DNA of 64,000 bases from contig NZ_CP099966.1 of the NCBI RefSeq assembly GCF_025403485.1, positions 248,001 through 312,000 on the forward strand, given 5' to 3'. Positions 34,807 to 44,400 of this stretch are shown one piece after another; the stretch's first letter is position 1; each line of letters opens with the position of its first letter. This stretch comes from Chryseobacterium paludis. Its GTDB lineage: Bacteria; Bacteroidota; Bacteroidia; Flavobacteriales; Weeksellaceae. The notes under the pieces were generated by a model. The model did not search any database. It was not told the origin of the DNA and saw only the letters and a list, made by a program, of their open reading frames with translations. Position numbers and translations under genes: made by a program.

Positions 34807-37800
34807 TGATTGTGAAAAAAATAATAATACGATCTGTCATTTTATTATCATCTATAGGTATGTTACATGCCCAAAGTGATACGGTAAATTATGTACAGAC
34901 CAAAACCTATCTTGATTATCCTTTAGGCCAAAGTGTAAAGATGGCTGTGGATGTGCAGTATTTTGATGGATTGGGAAGACCTAAACAAATAGTAAAGGTA
35001 AAAGCTAGCCCTTTGGGAAGAGATGTGGTATCTCATATAGAATATGATGCTTTTGGAAGACAGGCCAATGAATACCTTCCGGTTCCTCAAACTGCAACTC
35101 AAAACGGGAATATATATGGAAATCCACTAATTAATGCAACGAATCCTACAGTTTATGGAACTGAAAAGATTTATGGGGAAAAAGCATTTGAAAGTTCCCC
35201 TTTAGATAGGGTTCTTCAGCAAAAGCAGCCTGGAACAGCCTGGAATAATAAGCCCTCTACATTTGAATATGGGAGTAATACGGCCACTGAAGTTAAAAAA
35301 TATACGGTTACCACCACAAGCTGGGTCAGTGGGGTTGCTACTACTTCTTCTGTAACTCTTTCCGGAAATTATGCTGCAGGACTTCTTTACAAAACAGTTG
35401 TCACGGACGAGGATGGTAATGCTACGACCGAATATAAGAATATTCAAGGACAACTTATTTTGGCTAGAAAAGCAGTAAATGCTTCATTGAATGCAGATAC
35501 TTACTATGTGTACAATAAATTTGACCAATTGGTTCTTGTTGTTCCTCCTAATGCGGTAGTGGCTCCGACGATAGCTTCTGCATTGGACACACTGTGTTAT
35601 CAGTATCAATATGATGGAAGAAACCGGCTTGTGGCCAAGAAGCTTCCTGGCAAAGGCTGGGAATATATGGTGTATGATAAACAGGATCGTATGGTGATGA
35701 CCCAGGATGCCAATCTGGGAGCAACCAAACAATGGCAGTTTAGCAAATATGATGAACTGGGAAGAGTAGTTTATATGGGTATTTATACCAGTACAGCTGA
35801 GTATGGACTGGCAGGAAGATTAGCAGAGCAAACCAATGTGGAAGCTAAAGGAAGTAATAATGAACTCAGGGGAAGTGCTTCTATTCCAGGAAGTGGAGCA
35901 GATGCGCTCAATTACTCTAATACTGCTTATCCTACTTCATCGATCAAGATCATGATGATTAATTATTATGATACCTTCCCGCGGGATTCATGGTTTCCAA
36001 ATGATTTAGCTGATGCCGTATTCAATCAGAAAGTCATACTCAACACTCAGAATGGTTTTGCAAAGGGATTGCTTTTGGCTTCATATATAAGAAATATTGA
36101 AAACGAGGGCTGGACAAGGAATTTTATACTGTATGATACGAAAGGGCGTCTTATCTCTACACGATCACTTAATCATTTAGGAGGATATACTATAAGCAGC
36201 TCAGATCTTGATCTTTCAGGAGCAATTAAACAGACCATTATAAGGCATAGAAGGCTGGCTACTGATACAGAGAGAACTACAAAGGAGATTTTCACTTATG
36301 ATAGTCAGAATAGGCTGCTGACTCATACCCATCAGGTAAACACAGGCCCTATTGAATATCTGGTCCAGAACAAATATAATGAACTTTCACAGTTAGAATC
36401 TAAAAAAGTTGGGGGTGTAGATCCAGCAATACCTTTACAGACCATTGATTACAAATATAATATCAGGGGCTGGATGACTAAAATTAATGATCCTACTAAT
36501 TTGGGAAGTGATTTGTTTGGGTATGAAATCAAATACAACAATCCTACAAATACGAGCTCTTCAGTTGGAAAATTCAATGGGAATATTTCAGAGGTAGACT
36601 GGAAGGCATCTAATGATGGGGTATTCAGAAGATATAATTATCAATATGATGGTTTGGACAGACTGAGAAATGGAATTTATTCAGAACCAAATTCAACGGT
36701 ACCGCAAAATAATTACTATAACGAAACAGTAGATTATGATCTAAATGGAAATATTGTAAATCTCCAAAGAAACAGGTTTTTACAAAATGTTGGTGTGCAG
36801 TTAATCGATAATCTTAGTTATACTTATACAGGGAACAGACTTAACACAGTTACTGATTCTTCAGGAAATTATACCGGTTACCCCGATACGTCAGGCACGC
36901 TCATTACGTATGACAATAATGGCAATATGGCAGATCATGTTGATAAGGGTATTTTGAAAATAGACTATAATTATCTAAATCTTCCAGGTTATATTAAATT
37001 TAATCAATTTGTCATAAGAGATGATCCTTTTGGCCTTGGCTCAATAACCACCTATCAAAATACCAGTTATCTTTATCGTGCAGATGGAGTAAAGCTACAA
37101 AAGCTTCATAATTATTTTACAGGGCGTACCCAGTTAGATGCATCCATTACAACAGACTACCTGGATGGATTCCAATATAGTGCTTCTGTTAATGGAATAT
37201 CAATGTCACTTGCAGAGTTACAATTTGTACCCACTAAAGAAGGATATTATGATTTTGTTAAAAATAAATATGTTTACCAGTATAAAGATCAAGTCGGAAA
37301 CATCAGGTTGGCATATTATAAAGGCGACTCAGGAGCTGCTCAAATAGACAGAACAACAAATTATTATCCTTTTGGTTTAGAATTTGGAGGAGATATAAAT
37401 ATTTCCACATCGATTTCTCCTAATTATACTTATACCACCCAGGGACAGGAAAAACAATTAGAAACGGGATGGAGTTCTTTTAAATGGAGAAATTATGATC
37501 CTACAATGGGGAGGTTTTTCAACATAGATCCACTTGCAGAAAAATTCTCATATAATAGTACTTATGCATTTCAAGAAAATAAGATTGGTTCAGGTCGGGA
37601 ACTTGAAGGTTTAGAGTTAGTACCCTTTGAATTTATGATGATGTCTAACTCTGCTGTAAGACCAACGACAACAATCGCTGAAACTATGGTTCGAGAAGGC
37701 CAGATTGAGGGTATAACTTTAGTTGGTAAGGCAACTCCTCCTCCACATATCGGGTTTTTTGAGAGAATTGGAAATGCAATAAGCAAAGGTTGGGATTCTG

Positions 37801-38189
37801 TTTTTGGGGGAAATAAACCTGAAACAACAACTCCTAAATCAATGGATAAAGCCATAGAACAAGTAAAACCTGAGAGCCCTGTTGAACAAATCAAACCTGG
37901 TGGATCCTCCCAATATGAAGATATAACTTCGGCAAGTAGAGGAAAAGAGGCTGTGAAAAACAAACAAACTGACATATCGAAAGAAGAATTTGGACAGAAT
38001 TTAGAAAAAGCAGGTTTTGATAAAGCTGAAAAAGGAGGAGGTAAAGCAGTGGAGTATAAGAAGGGAGATCAGTCTTATATGATTCGTAATAATAAAAACG
38101 GTCAACCAACAGCAGATTTTCGGCAAAGCCCTGAAAGTAAACAGGCAGATATCAAAATACGTTTAAAGCCAGAAACACCAATTGAATAA
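34806..38189 (+). CDS. DUF6443/RHS core protein with C-terminal toxin tip, cassette 1
   Basis: A 1127-residue protein with a signal peptide (HAQ cleavage near residue 23). A DUF6443 N-terminal domain follows (VQYFDGLGRPKQIV, YDAFGRQANEYLPVPQ), then RHS repeats and the RHS core end, YDPTMGRFFNIDPLAEKF. After the core (~residue 935) comes a variable tip of about 190 residues: a Pro/Thr-rich linker, then a compact charged domain (ISKEEFGQNLEKAGFDKAEK, then YKKGDQSYMIRNNKNGQPTA). I do not recognise the tip family; by position it is the toxin. The immunity candidate starts on the base after the stop codon. Confidence 0.85.
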   Translation: MIVKKIIIRSVILLSSIGMLHAQSDTVNYVQTKTYLDYPLGQSVKMAVDVQYFDGLGRPKQIVKVKASPLGRDVVSHIEYDAFGRQANEYLPVPQTATQNGNIYGNPLINATNPTVYGTEKIYGEKAFESSPLDRVLQQKQPGTAWNNKPSTFEYGSNTATEVKKYTVTTTSWVSGVATTSSVTLSGNYAAGLLYKTVVTDEDGNATTEYKNIQGQLILARKAVNASLNADTYYVYNKFDQLVLVVPPNAVVAPTIASALDTLCYQYQYDGRNRLVAKKLPGKGWEYMVYDKQDRMVMTQDANLGATKQWQFSKYDELGRVVYMGIYTSTAEYGLAGRLAEQTNVEAKGSNNELRGSASIPGSGADALNYSNTAYPTSSIKIMMINYYDTFPRDSWFPNDLADAVFNQKVILNTQNGFAKGLLLASYIRNIENEGWTRNFILYDTKGRLISTRSLNHLGGYTISSSDLDLSGAIKQTIIRHRRLATDTERTTKEIFTYDSQNRLLTHTHQVNTGPIEYLVQNKYNELSQLESKKVGGVDPAIPLQTIDYKYNIRGWMTKINDPTNLGSDLFGYEIKYNNPTNTSSSVGKFNGNISEVDWKASNDGVFRRYNYQYDGLDRLRNGIYSEPNSTVPQNNYYNETVDYDLNGNIVNLQRNRFLQNVGVQLIDNLSYTYTGNRLNTVTDSSGNYTGYPDTSGTLITYDNNGNMADHVDKGILKIDYNYLNLPGYIKFNQFVIRDDPFGLGSITTYQNTSYLYRADGVKLQKLHNYFTGRTQLDASITTDYLDGFQYSASVNGISMSLAELQFVPTKEGYYDFVKNKYVYQYKDQVGNIRLAYYKGDSGAAQIDRTTNYYPFGLEFGGDINISTSISPNYTYTTQGQEKQLETGWSSFKWRNYDPTMGRFFNIDPLAEKFSYNSTYAFQENKIGSGRELEGLELVPFEFMMMSNSAVRPTTTIAETMVREGQIEGITLVGKATPPPHIGFFERIGNAISKGWDSVFGGNKPETTTPKSMDKAIEQVKPESPVEQIKPGGSSQYEDITSASRGKEAVKNKQTDISKEEFGQNLEKAGFDKAEKGGGKAVEYKKGDQSYMIRNNKNGQPTADFRQSPESKQADIKIRLKPETPIE

Positions 38190-38807
38190 ATGATAGATTT
38201 TGTATCAGATAAAAAAGAATTTGAAGATTATAAACTTAGGTATTCGGAGTTATTTAATTCAGATAAAGAGTTTTGTGATAATAATTTTCATGAAAATTTC
38301 AAATACTTTCTTGGATTTGAGTTTGATTATATATTCCATAAGTCTTTTTTTGAAAAATTAAAAAAATATGTATCTCATATTGAGGGAAGTAGTGTAGTTT
38401 TTTATACTCTAGAGCCTTCTCCTGAAGAGTATTTTTATAAAAATTTTAAAAAATATAACGTTTTAAATATTGATCTTCTAAGTACGGATGAAGAATTAAC
38501 TAAAATTATGATGGAAAATCCTTCGGACTCAGGAGGCATTAGTATGGCCATGGGATCGGATGATATAGCAATATTTTCTAAATCTAAGGAGTGGGCTATT
38601 ATTGGATCCCGAGATTGGGAAATAGCTATAGTTGGATTCACTTCTTTAGAGATGAGAGAAAAATTTTTAGAATCATTTGGAACAAGCTCTGATATGTTTA
38701 CAACGGTAAAAGAGCAAGTAGAAATTTTAGATGAAATGCTACATTTCAATGATGTTGCAAAAACTGAATATGCGAAAATAGTTGCTAATTATTCTGAGAG
38801 AATTTAA
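38190..38807 (+). CDS. Candidate immunity protein, cassette 1
   Basis: A 205-residue soluble protein with no signal peptide. Its ATG follows the RHS stop codon with no gap. It is acidic and contains the motif WAIIGSRDWEIAIVGF, a type of strand-turn-strand seen in several polymorphic-toxin immunity proteins. No family was recognised with certainty. The call rests on position, size and acidity. A cytosolic immunity protein implies that the toxin acts in the cytosol. Confidence 0.6.
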   Translation: MIDFVSDKKEFEDYKLRYSELFNSDKEFCDNNFHENFKYFLGFEFDYIFHKSFFEKLKKYVSHIEGSSVVFYTLEPSPEEYFYKNFKKYNVLNIDLLSTDEELTKIMMENPSDSGGISMAMGSDDIAIFSKSKEWAIIGSRDWEIAIVGFTSLEMREKFLESFGTSSDMFTTVKEQVEILDEMLHFNDVAKTEYAKIVANYSERI

Positions 38808-38910
38808 TTTTTGATTAACTGTAGTCTAAAATTTTGACCCAAGTCGTGAAGTGGTGTAATTTTCACTTCATTAGTTAAGATATTAATATACAAACAATCA
38901 ATAATTAACA

Positions 38911-38940
38911 AATAAGCCACCTACAGGGTGGCTTATTTAG
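38911..38940 (+). terminator. Terminator closing cassette 1
   Basis: A perfect 11-bp stem, AATAAGCCACC / GGTGGCTTATT, with a 5-base loop and a short T run, about 100 bp after the immunity gene. Confidence 0.75.
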
Positions 38941-39410
38941 CTACAGGTAATGACAAGAGAAGATATGTAGCGATCATGAGGCAGTATTGGTGAATGGTAG
39001 TTTGGAACCCCTTAGGAGAGAAGTCAAGAAAATTCTTTGAATATCTATCAGGTGTCTTCTCTGAAATATAAAGTCTTTCATTTGTGTTAGTCTGTATTGT
39101 ACTAGTTTGTGCATTTGCAAAGAACTAATATGCACTTATAGTAATCCATAATGAAGCTATTTCTAATACTGATATTTTTGAGATTAATTATAAACTTTTG
39201 GGTACATATAATACGACACGATCTGTCGCATTGCGGGAGTACTTTTGTATTATAGAAATTATTAAACCTAATTAGAAATTATGATAGAAATAAAAACGTG
39301 AGGTAATTTATATTAAATCCTTTAAATAAAAAGCTAATAAATGCTAAAAAATGTTAAATTTGCAAAATTTATACAATGAAAACTAATATTAATTATAAAA
39401 CACAAAATAG
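38941..39410. promoter_or_regulatory. Control region of the second RHS cassette
   Basis: About 270 bp of unassigned A/T-rich sequence are followed by the dyad CGACAcgatcTGTCG (39214-39228), TACTTTTG (39240-39247) and TAAATTTG (39355-39362). These mirror the region before cassette 1 in order and spacing. The last ~110 bp before the start codon are clearly related to 29700-29809. Confidence 0.6.
39214..39228. promoter_or_regulatory. CGACA-N5-TGTCG dyad upstream of cassette 2
   Basis: The arms are identical to the dyad at 29621-29635; only the centre differs. It is followed 12 bp later by TACTTTTG. Confidence 0.5.
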
Positions 39411-40961
39411 GTGAAAAGAATCTACATCGGTGCTTTGACTATATGCACTTTTTTATTTGCCAACGCTCAAGATGTTGTTTGGCAAAAGGATATTAAATCC
39501 AGTACACAGGATTTCCTAAGTCAGGTGACGACAACAATCGATCAGCAGTATTTGATTACGGGGAGTACTATTCAGGGGGGTAGCCTTCGAGAGCCTCAAG
39601 CTACTGCCAAACAGAATAACGGTTACGATTTTCATTTGGTAAAACTCAATCAACGAGGTGAAGAGGTCTGGGAAAAGTTTTTCTCTGGACAAAATCATGA
39701 TTTTTTATCGGCAACAGTGAATACCCAGGAAGGAGGATTTCTTCTTGCTGGAACTTCTTATAGTGGAAAGGCGTTAGATAAAAAAGAAGAATCAAAAGGC
39801 GGATCAGATATCTGGGTAATCAGAATCAATGAATTTGGGGATGAATTATGGCAGAAGACAATTGGAGGAACGTCCGATGAAGAAGCAAGAACAGTAATTC
39901 AGACTACCGATTTAGGATTTTTTGTAGCTGGAAATATTCAAAATTCAGCAAAAGGTTATGGATCTAAAGATGTTTTGATCGTAAGATTAGATAAAAACGG
40001 GAAAGAATTATCTCAATTAGTTTTAGGCGGAAAAGGACTGGACGAGGTTGAAAAAATGATTCCTACAAAAGATGGTGGAGCTCTGTTGGGAGCTTATTCC
40101 AGAAGTAATCATGGTGAATCCAAGAAGACGGAAAACTTTGGAGAAGGCGATTACTGGATCATTAAGCTTAATAAAGAAGGAAAAGTAGAATGGGAAAAGA
40201 ACTATGGAGGAAAAGGAGATGATCATATAAGAACACTTGCTTTAACTTCAAACGGATATATCATTGGTGGAGAATCAAGATCAGAAAGATCAGGAAATAA
40301 AACCGTTGGGATCGAAGAGGGAACAGACTTATGGTTAATCTCTTTAAACGAGAGAGGTGATGAACAGTGGCAAAAGTCTTATAATTTCAAGAACAGAGAT
40401 GTTTTAATGGGAATGAGTGTGATTTCTTCTGCAGATGATAAAACATCAAAAGGAATTTTATTAGGAGGATATACCCAGGCAGAAGAAAGAATAGAAGCTG
40501 ATGATGAAACCTTCTGGATGTTGTATGTAAATGGGGATGGAAATGAGCAGTGGAGAAAACATGTAAAAGGCGAATCCAGAAAGAGAGAGGAGAGGTTATC
40601 TGATATCAAATTAAACAGAGATGGGTCGATCATTTTAGCTGGAACGAGCGCTGAGGAATTAGGAAAGGAGAACTGGAAGATCATCAAACTAGGTGATAAA
40701 CAATTGGATCAATTGATCGAGAAGCAAGACATCAAGATTTATCCAAATCCTGTGTCTGATTATGCTTATGTGGAAATAGGATTTGATTTTAAAGATGCTG
40801 ATATTACTTTGTATGATATGAGTGGAAGACAATTGCAAAGTCTGAAGACGAAAAATAAAGTAACGAAGATTAATACCCAGGCTTTAATACAAGGAGCTTA
40901 TCTGATTGTGATCAAAACAGATACAAATAAAACGGCTAATGCTAAATTGATTAAGAAATAA
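39411..40961 (+). CDS. T9SS type A sorting-domain protein, cassette 2
   Basis: A 516-residue paralogue of the protein at 29810-31357, with the same signal peptide, repeats (LIKLNKEGKVEWEKNYGGKG) and C-terminal T9SS domain (IKIYPNPVSDYAYVEI ... NAKLIKK). The start is GTG at 39411, in the place of the ATG in the first copy. The two copies differ mostly at scattered positions, so the duplication is not brand new. It heads the second cassette, 4 bp before the next gene. Confidence 0.9.
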   Translation: MKRIYIGALTICTFLFANAQDVVWQKDIKSSTQDFLSQVTTTIDQQYLITGSTIQGGSLREPQATAKQNNGYDFHLVKLNQRGEEVWEKFFSGQNHDFLSATVNTQEGGFLLAGTSYSGKALDKKEESKGGSDIWVIRINEFGDELWQKTIGGTSDEEARTVIQTTDLGFFVAGNIQNSAKGYGSKDVLIVRLDKNGKELSQLVLGGKGLDEVEKMIPTKDGGALLGAYSRSNHGESKKTENFGEGDYWIIKLNKEGKVEWEKNYGGKGDDHIRTLALTSNGYIIGGESRSERSGNKTVGIEEGTDLWLISLNERGDEQWQKSYNFKNRDVLMGMSVISSADDKTSKGILLGGYTQAEERIEADDETFWMLYVNGDGNEQWRKHVKGESRKREERLSDIKLNRDGSIILAGTSAEELGKENWKIIKLGDKQLDQLIEKQDIKIYPNPVSDYAYVEIGFDFKDADITLYDMSGRQLQSLKTKNKVTKINTQALIQGAYLIVIKTDTNKTANAKLIKK

Positions 40962-40965
40962 AACC

Positions 40966-43900
40966 ATGAAGAAAACAACAGTAGCTATTATATTATTAGC
41001 TTCATTAAACAATATATTTGGCCAAAATCAGTACGATCCCAGCATAAAAAATGTTCCTACATCCCCAGAAGTAGCATTGTTAGGCAGATTCGGGAATATA
41101 CCGGTAGGGCATTATACAGGAACAGCCAATGTTTCAATTCCTTTATACAATTTAAAGGTTGATGATCTTGAGATTCCGTTGGCATTAAGTTATCATACTT
41201 CGGGAATTAAGGTAGCAGACGAGGCAACCTGGGTAGGCTTAGGCTGGAATTTTATGCCTGAGGGAACAATAACCCAGGAAATAAGAGGTAAAGAAGATTA
41301 TGTTTCTGGGGGTGATGGTTTCTCTACTGCTACGGGTTATGATATCTTCAAAAGTCATTTCCCTACTTTATTTGCGCAAAGTCATATTAATAGACTACAG
41401 GTTGGATATAATGATTACAATTCCGGTGGAACAGTAGGAACAAATCCGGCTGTTGATGATTCTAATGATATTATTCTTCGGTTAAACGAAAAAAAAGGTC
41501 AGCCTGATATTTTCACGTATAATTTTTATGGGTATTCTGGAAAGTTTTTCTACAATCCTGAAAATAACAGCGAAATACTTTTTATGGAGAGTAATGATGA
41601 TGTAAAGTTTACCCGAAATACCCAAGGGTGGATAGCTACAACCAATAAAGGGGATAAGTTTTATTTTTATGCTATAGAAAAATCTAAGACAGACCAGACA
41701 AGTTATACAGATATTGGTTACACTTTTAAGATCTCACAAATAGTACTTACCAGTGGCAAAACAATTACTTTTACTTATCAAAATGAAAGTACGAACCAAC
41801 TGTATCCTGTACAAGTTGCCCATATCACCAATTTTTCGAGCAATACTATTGTAAATACCAGTTCGAATGCTACAACTAACGAAAAAAAGACTTTGACAGG
41901 TATTGAAACAGACGATACAAAAATAGAATTCAATTTAGATAACAGAGAGGATATCCGGCCACAATTTCCGTCAATTCCTATTAAAAAATTAAGCTCTATT
42001 GATATCAAATCCAAATACCCGAATAAGAAAATTAAAAGTTTTGTGTTTGGTACAACCTATTTTAATCCTACAGTAAATACTCCTGAAGAAGGGTATAAAT
42101 TCAAAAGATTAAAATTAAACTCTATCCAGGAAGTCAATTATAATGAAACAGGTGCTGCTGTACAGAGTAGTCCGCCATATTCATTTGAATATGATATGAG
42201 TAAAACCATGCCTTCTAAAATATTCAGCTCAGATTTTTATGGATATAATAATGGTTCAAACAGTAATGTACTTGTTCCTGATTTAGCTTTTTTTAATTAT
42301 TTCAGTCAGGATCCCTATAAAAATTATGGGATGACACCTACTTTTTACAGTGGTACATCAAGGTATACGGATAAAGAATATATAAAAACTTATATCTTAA
42401 CGAAAGTCATTTATCCTACGAGCGCCCGTACTGAATTTGAATATGAGTCTAATACGTTTGGCAATCAGTTTGTTCCAGCGATCGGTCAGCTAATAAGCCC
42501 TTTAAAAAGTATAAATCTAACTCACAGAGGAGCGTCAGTTGTACCAGGTGGCCAATACTTTATCGAAAGTCCCACTTTCAAGATAACCCAAACACAATCT
42601 ATAACATTTCAGAATACAATCTTCGACGGTTTTTTTGGTCCTAACTATCCTGAAACACATTATGGTTATTATGATTTTGATTTATATAAATGCAAAATAC
42701 AATTTTTAAAAAGGAAAACAGTTAATGGGCAGCCAGTAACTACTCTTATTAAAGAATGGACAATAGATGTTGGTGGTGATGTTTTTGAGCAGACCCATAG
42801 CCGGGTCTGGAATGAAACTATGCAGATGTATCCTGACAGTGACCTCACGACTGAATACTACGTACGCGTTGAAAATCCAATTCAATATCGCAGCAATGAC
42901 GGGATGCATCGGGCACTTGTATCAAGCAATGTTAATTACTATGACGAATCTGAGATTGACAAATCAATATCGTATGGAAATGGAGTAAGAATAAAGTCCA
43001 TCAAAAATTATGAAAACACTACCTTATTATCTTATAAAGAATACGGTTATCAGGGTGGAAGATTGACTTATCCTTTTCAGCCTCTCAATTTTATTAGAGG
43101 TGCAACTTATAAGTCTCAGCCCACAAATTTAAATGGAGGATGTTTCATAGAGAATATTTCTATTTTTAATGATTTATCAATTGATTCAAATGATATGGGA
43201 ATCGGAGGAAATAAACCTTTTGGTTACAGTCAGGTTACAGAAAAAGATATCAATGTCTTAGACGGAACACTAAAAGGCTCTACTGTATATTATTTCACTA
43301 ATGAAGCACCTGTAGGACTTTCTTTAAAAGGAGTACCGAAAGTTGATATTCCGTCCAACGGTGAGAATACTTTTATAGAGATGTTTGATAAAGATCAAAA
43401 TAAACTCTCTACAAAACAAAATATTTATGATAATTTACCCAATACCTATGGAGTTTATCCGTCGTTTAGTTCGATCAATACTTCAATTGGCCCGGTAGAC
43501 CCTGGAAATAACTATTATCCCTACACGGTTAATGGCTGTCCTGTTATAGGATTATCTTACACTGGTAATACTGTTCAAAATCCCTTGGGAACGACTAAGT
43601 ATAATTTTATCTTCAATCCATTAATCACAGGAAAAAGAAGACTGATGAGAACGTTTGATACTTCTTATTTTGGCAATAAAGAGGTAGTTGATAAAACAGA
43701 ATTCTTTTACACGACTGCCGGTAATTTGGATATCAGCAAAAAAACAACACCAGATGGTAAGATCATTGAGACGAATTATGATTACGCGGGTGATATGGGA
43801 AATAACCGTTTGGTAAATAATGGTATGACCGGTATTGCTTTAAATACTCAGGTAACTTCGGATAATAAGATTTTAAATCATGCAGAAACGAAATATGACA

Positions 43901-44394
43901 ATCCAGACAATTATCTCCCGTCTTCAGTTGTATCTTACAATCTTTTATCAGGAACTCCAGATACTGAAGTGACTTATAACAAGTACGATAATAAAGGGAA
44001 TTTGTTACAATATAGTGGGAAGGATGGGATTCCAGTATCCATTATTTGGGGGTATAACAACACCAAGCCTATTGCTAAAATACAAGGCATTACCTATGAC
44101 CAAGCCATTGCTCTTTCGGGATATGCTGACATCGTTGCCAGATCAAATGAGGATATTAATGCAACTACACAAAATACTTTAATAGATACCTTAGATACAT
44201 TTCGTACAAACAGTAGTAGATATTATATGTCCACTTATACTTATGATCCATTAGTTGGTGTCACCAGTATTACTCCACCTTCAGGAATCAGAGAGATTTA
44301 TATTTATGATGCCGCCAATAGGCTGAAAGAAGTAAGAGAAAATAATTTAACAGGTAAACTTTTAAAAGAATTCAAGTACAATTATAAAAACTAA
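40966..44394 (+). CDS. RHS/SpvB-like shell protein, N-terminal half, cassette 2
   Basis: A 1142-residue secreted protein, counterpart of the 31369-34806 product. A signal peptide (IFGQ near residue 20) is followed by the SpvB-like start (IPVGHYTGTANVSIPLYNL, WVGLGWNFMPEG), a long beta-rich body, and C-terminal RHS repeats (GIPVSIIWGYNNTKPIAKIQ, ANRLKEVREN, ending KEFKYNYKN as in the first copy). The middle part is strongly diverged from its counterpart while both ends are conserved, which suggests exchange of the shell interior or long separate evolution. Confidence 0.83.
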   Translation: MKKTTVAIILLASLNNIFGQNQYDPSIKNVPTSPEVALLGRFGNIPVGHYTGTANVSIPLYNLKVDDLEIPLALSYHTSGIKVADEATWVGLGWNFMPEGTITQEIRGKEDYVSGGDGFSTATGYDIFKSHFPTLFAQSHINRLQVGYNDYNSGGTVGTNPAVDDSNDIILRLNEKKGQPDIFTYNFYGYSGKFFYNPENNSEILFMESNDDVKFTRNTQGWIATTNKGDKFYFYAIEKSKTDQTSYTDIGYTFKISQIVLTSGKTITFTYQNESTNQLYPVQVAHITNFSSNTIVNTSSNATTNEKKTLTGIETDDTKIEFNLDNREDIRPQFPSIPIKKLSSIDIKSKYPNKKIKSFVFGTTYFNPTVNTPEEGYKFKRLKLNSIQEVNYNETGAAVQSSPPYSFEYDMSKTMPSKIFSSDFYGYNNGSNSNVLVPDLAFFNYFSQDPYKNYGMTPTFYSGTSRYTDKEYIKTYILTKVIYPTSARTEFEYESNTFGNQFVPAIGQLISPLKSINLTHRGASVVPGGQYFIESPTFKITQTQSITFQNTIFDGFFGPNYPETHYGYYDFDLYKCKIQFLKRKTVNGQPVTTLIKEWTIDVGGDVFEQTHSRVWNETMQMYPDSDLTTEYYVRVENPIQYRSNDGMHRALVSSNVNYYDESEIDKSISYGNGVRIKSIKNYENTTLLSYKEYGYQGGRLTYPFQPLNFIRGATYKSQPTNLNGGCFIENISIFNDLSIDSNDMGIGGNKPFGYSQVTEKDINVLDGTLKGSTVYYFTNEAPVGLSLKGVPKVDIPSNGENTFIEMFDKDQNKLSTKQNIYDNLPNTYGVYPSFSSINTSIGPVDPGNNYYPYTVNGCPVIGLSYTGNTVQNPLGTTKYNFIFNPLITGKRRLMRTFDTSYFGNKEVVDKTEFFYTTAGNLDISKKTTPDGKIIETNYDYAGDMGNNRLVNNGMTGIALNTQVTSDNKILNHAETKYDNPDNYLPSSVVSYNLLSGTPDTEVTYNKYDNKGNLLQYSGKDGIPVSIIWGYNNTKPIAKIQGITYDQAIALSGYADIVARSNEDINATTQNTLIDTLDTFRTNSSRYYMSTYTYDPLVGVTSITPPSGIREIYIYDAANRLKEVRENNLTGKLLKEFKYNYKN

Positions 44395-44400
44395 GACACG

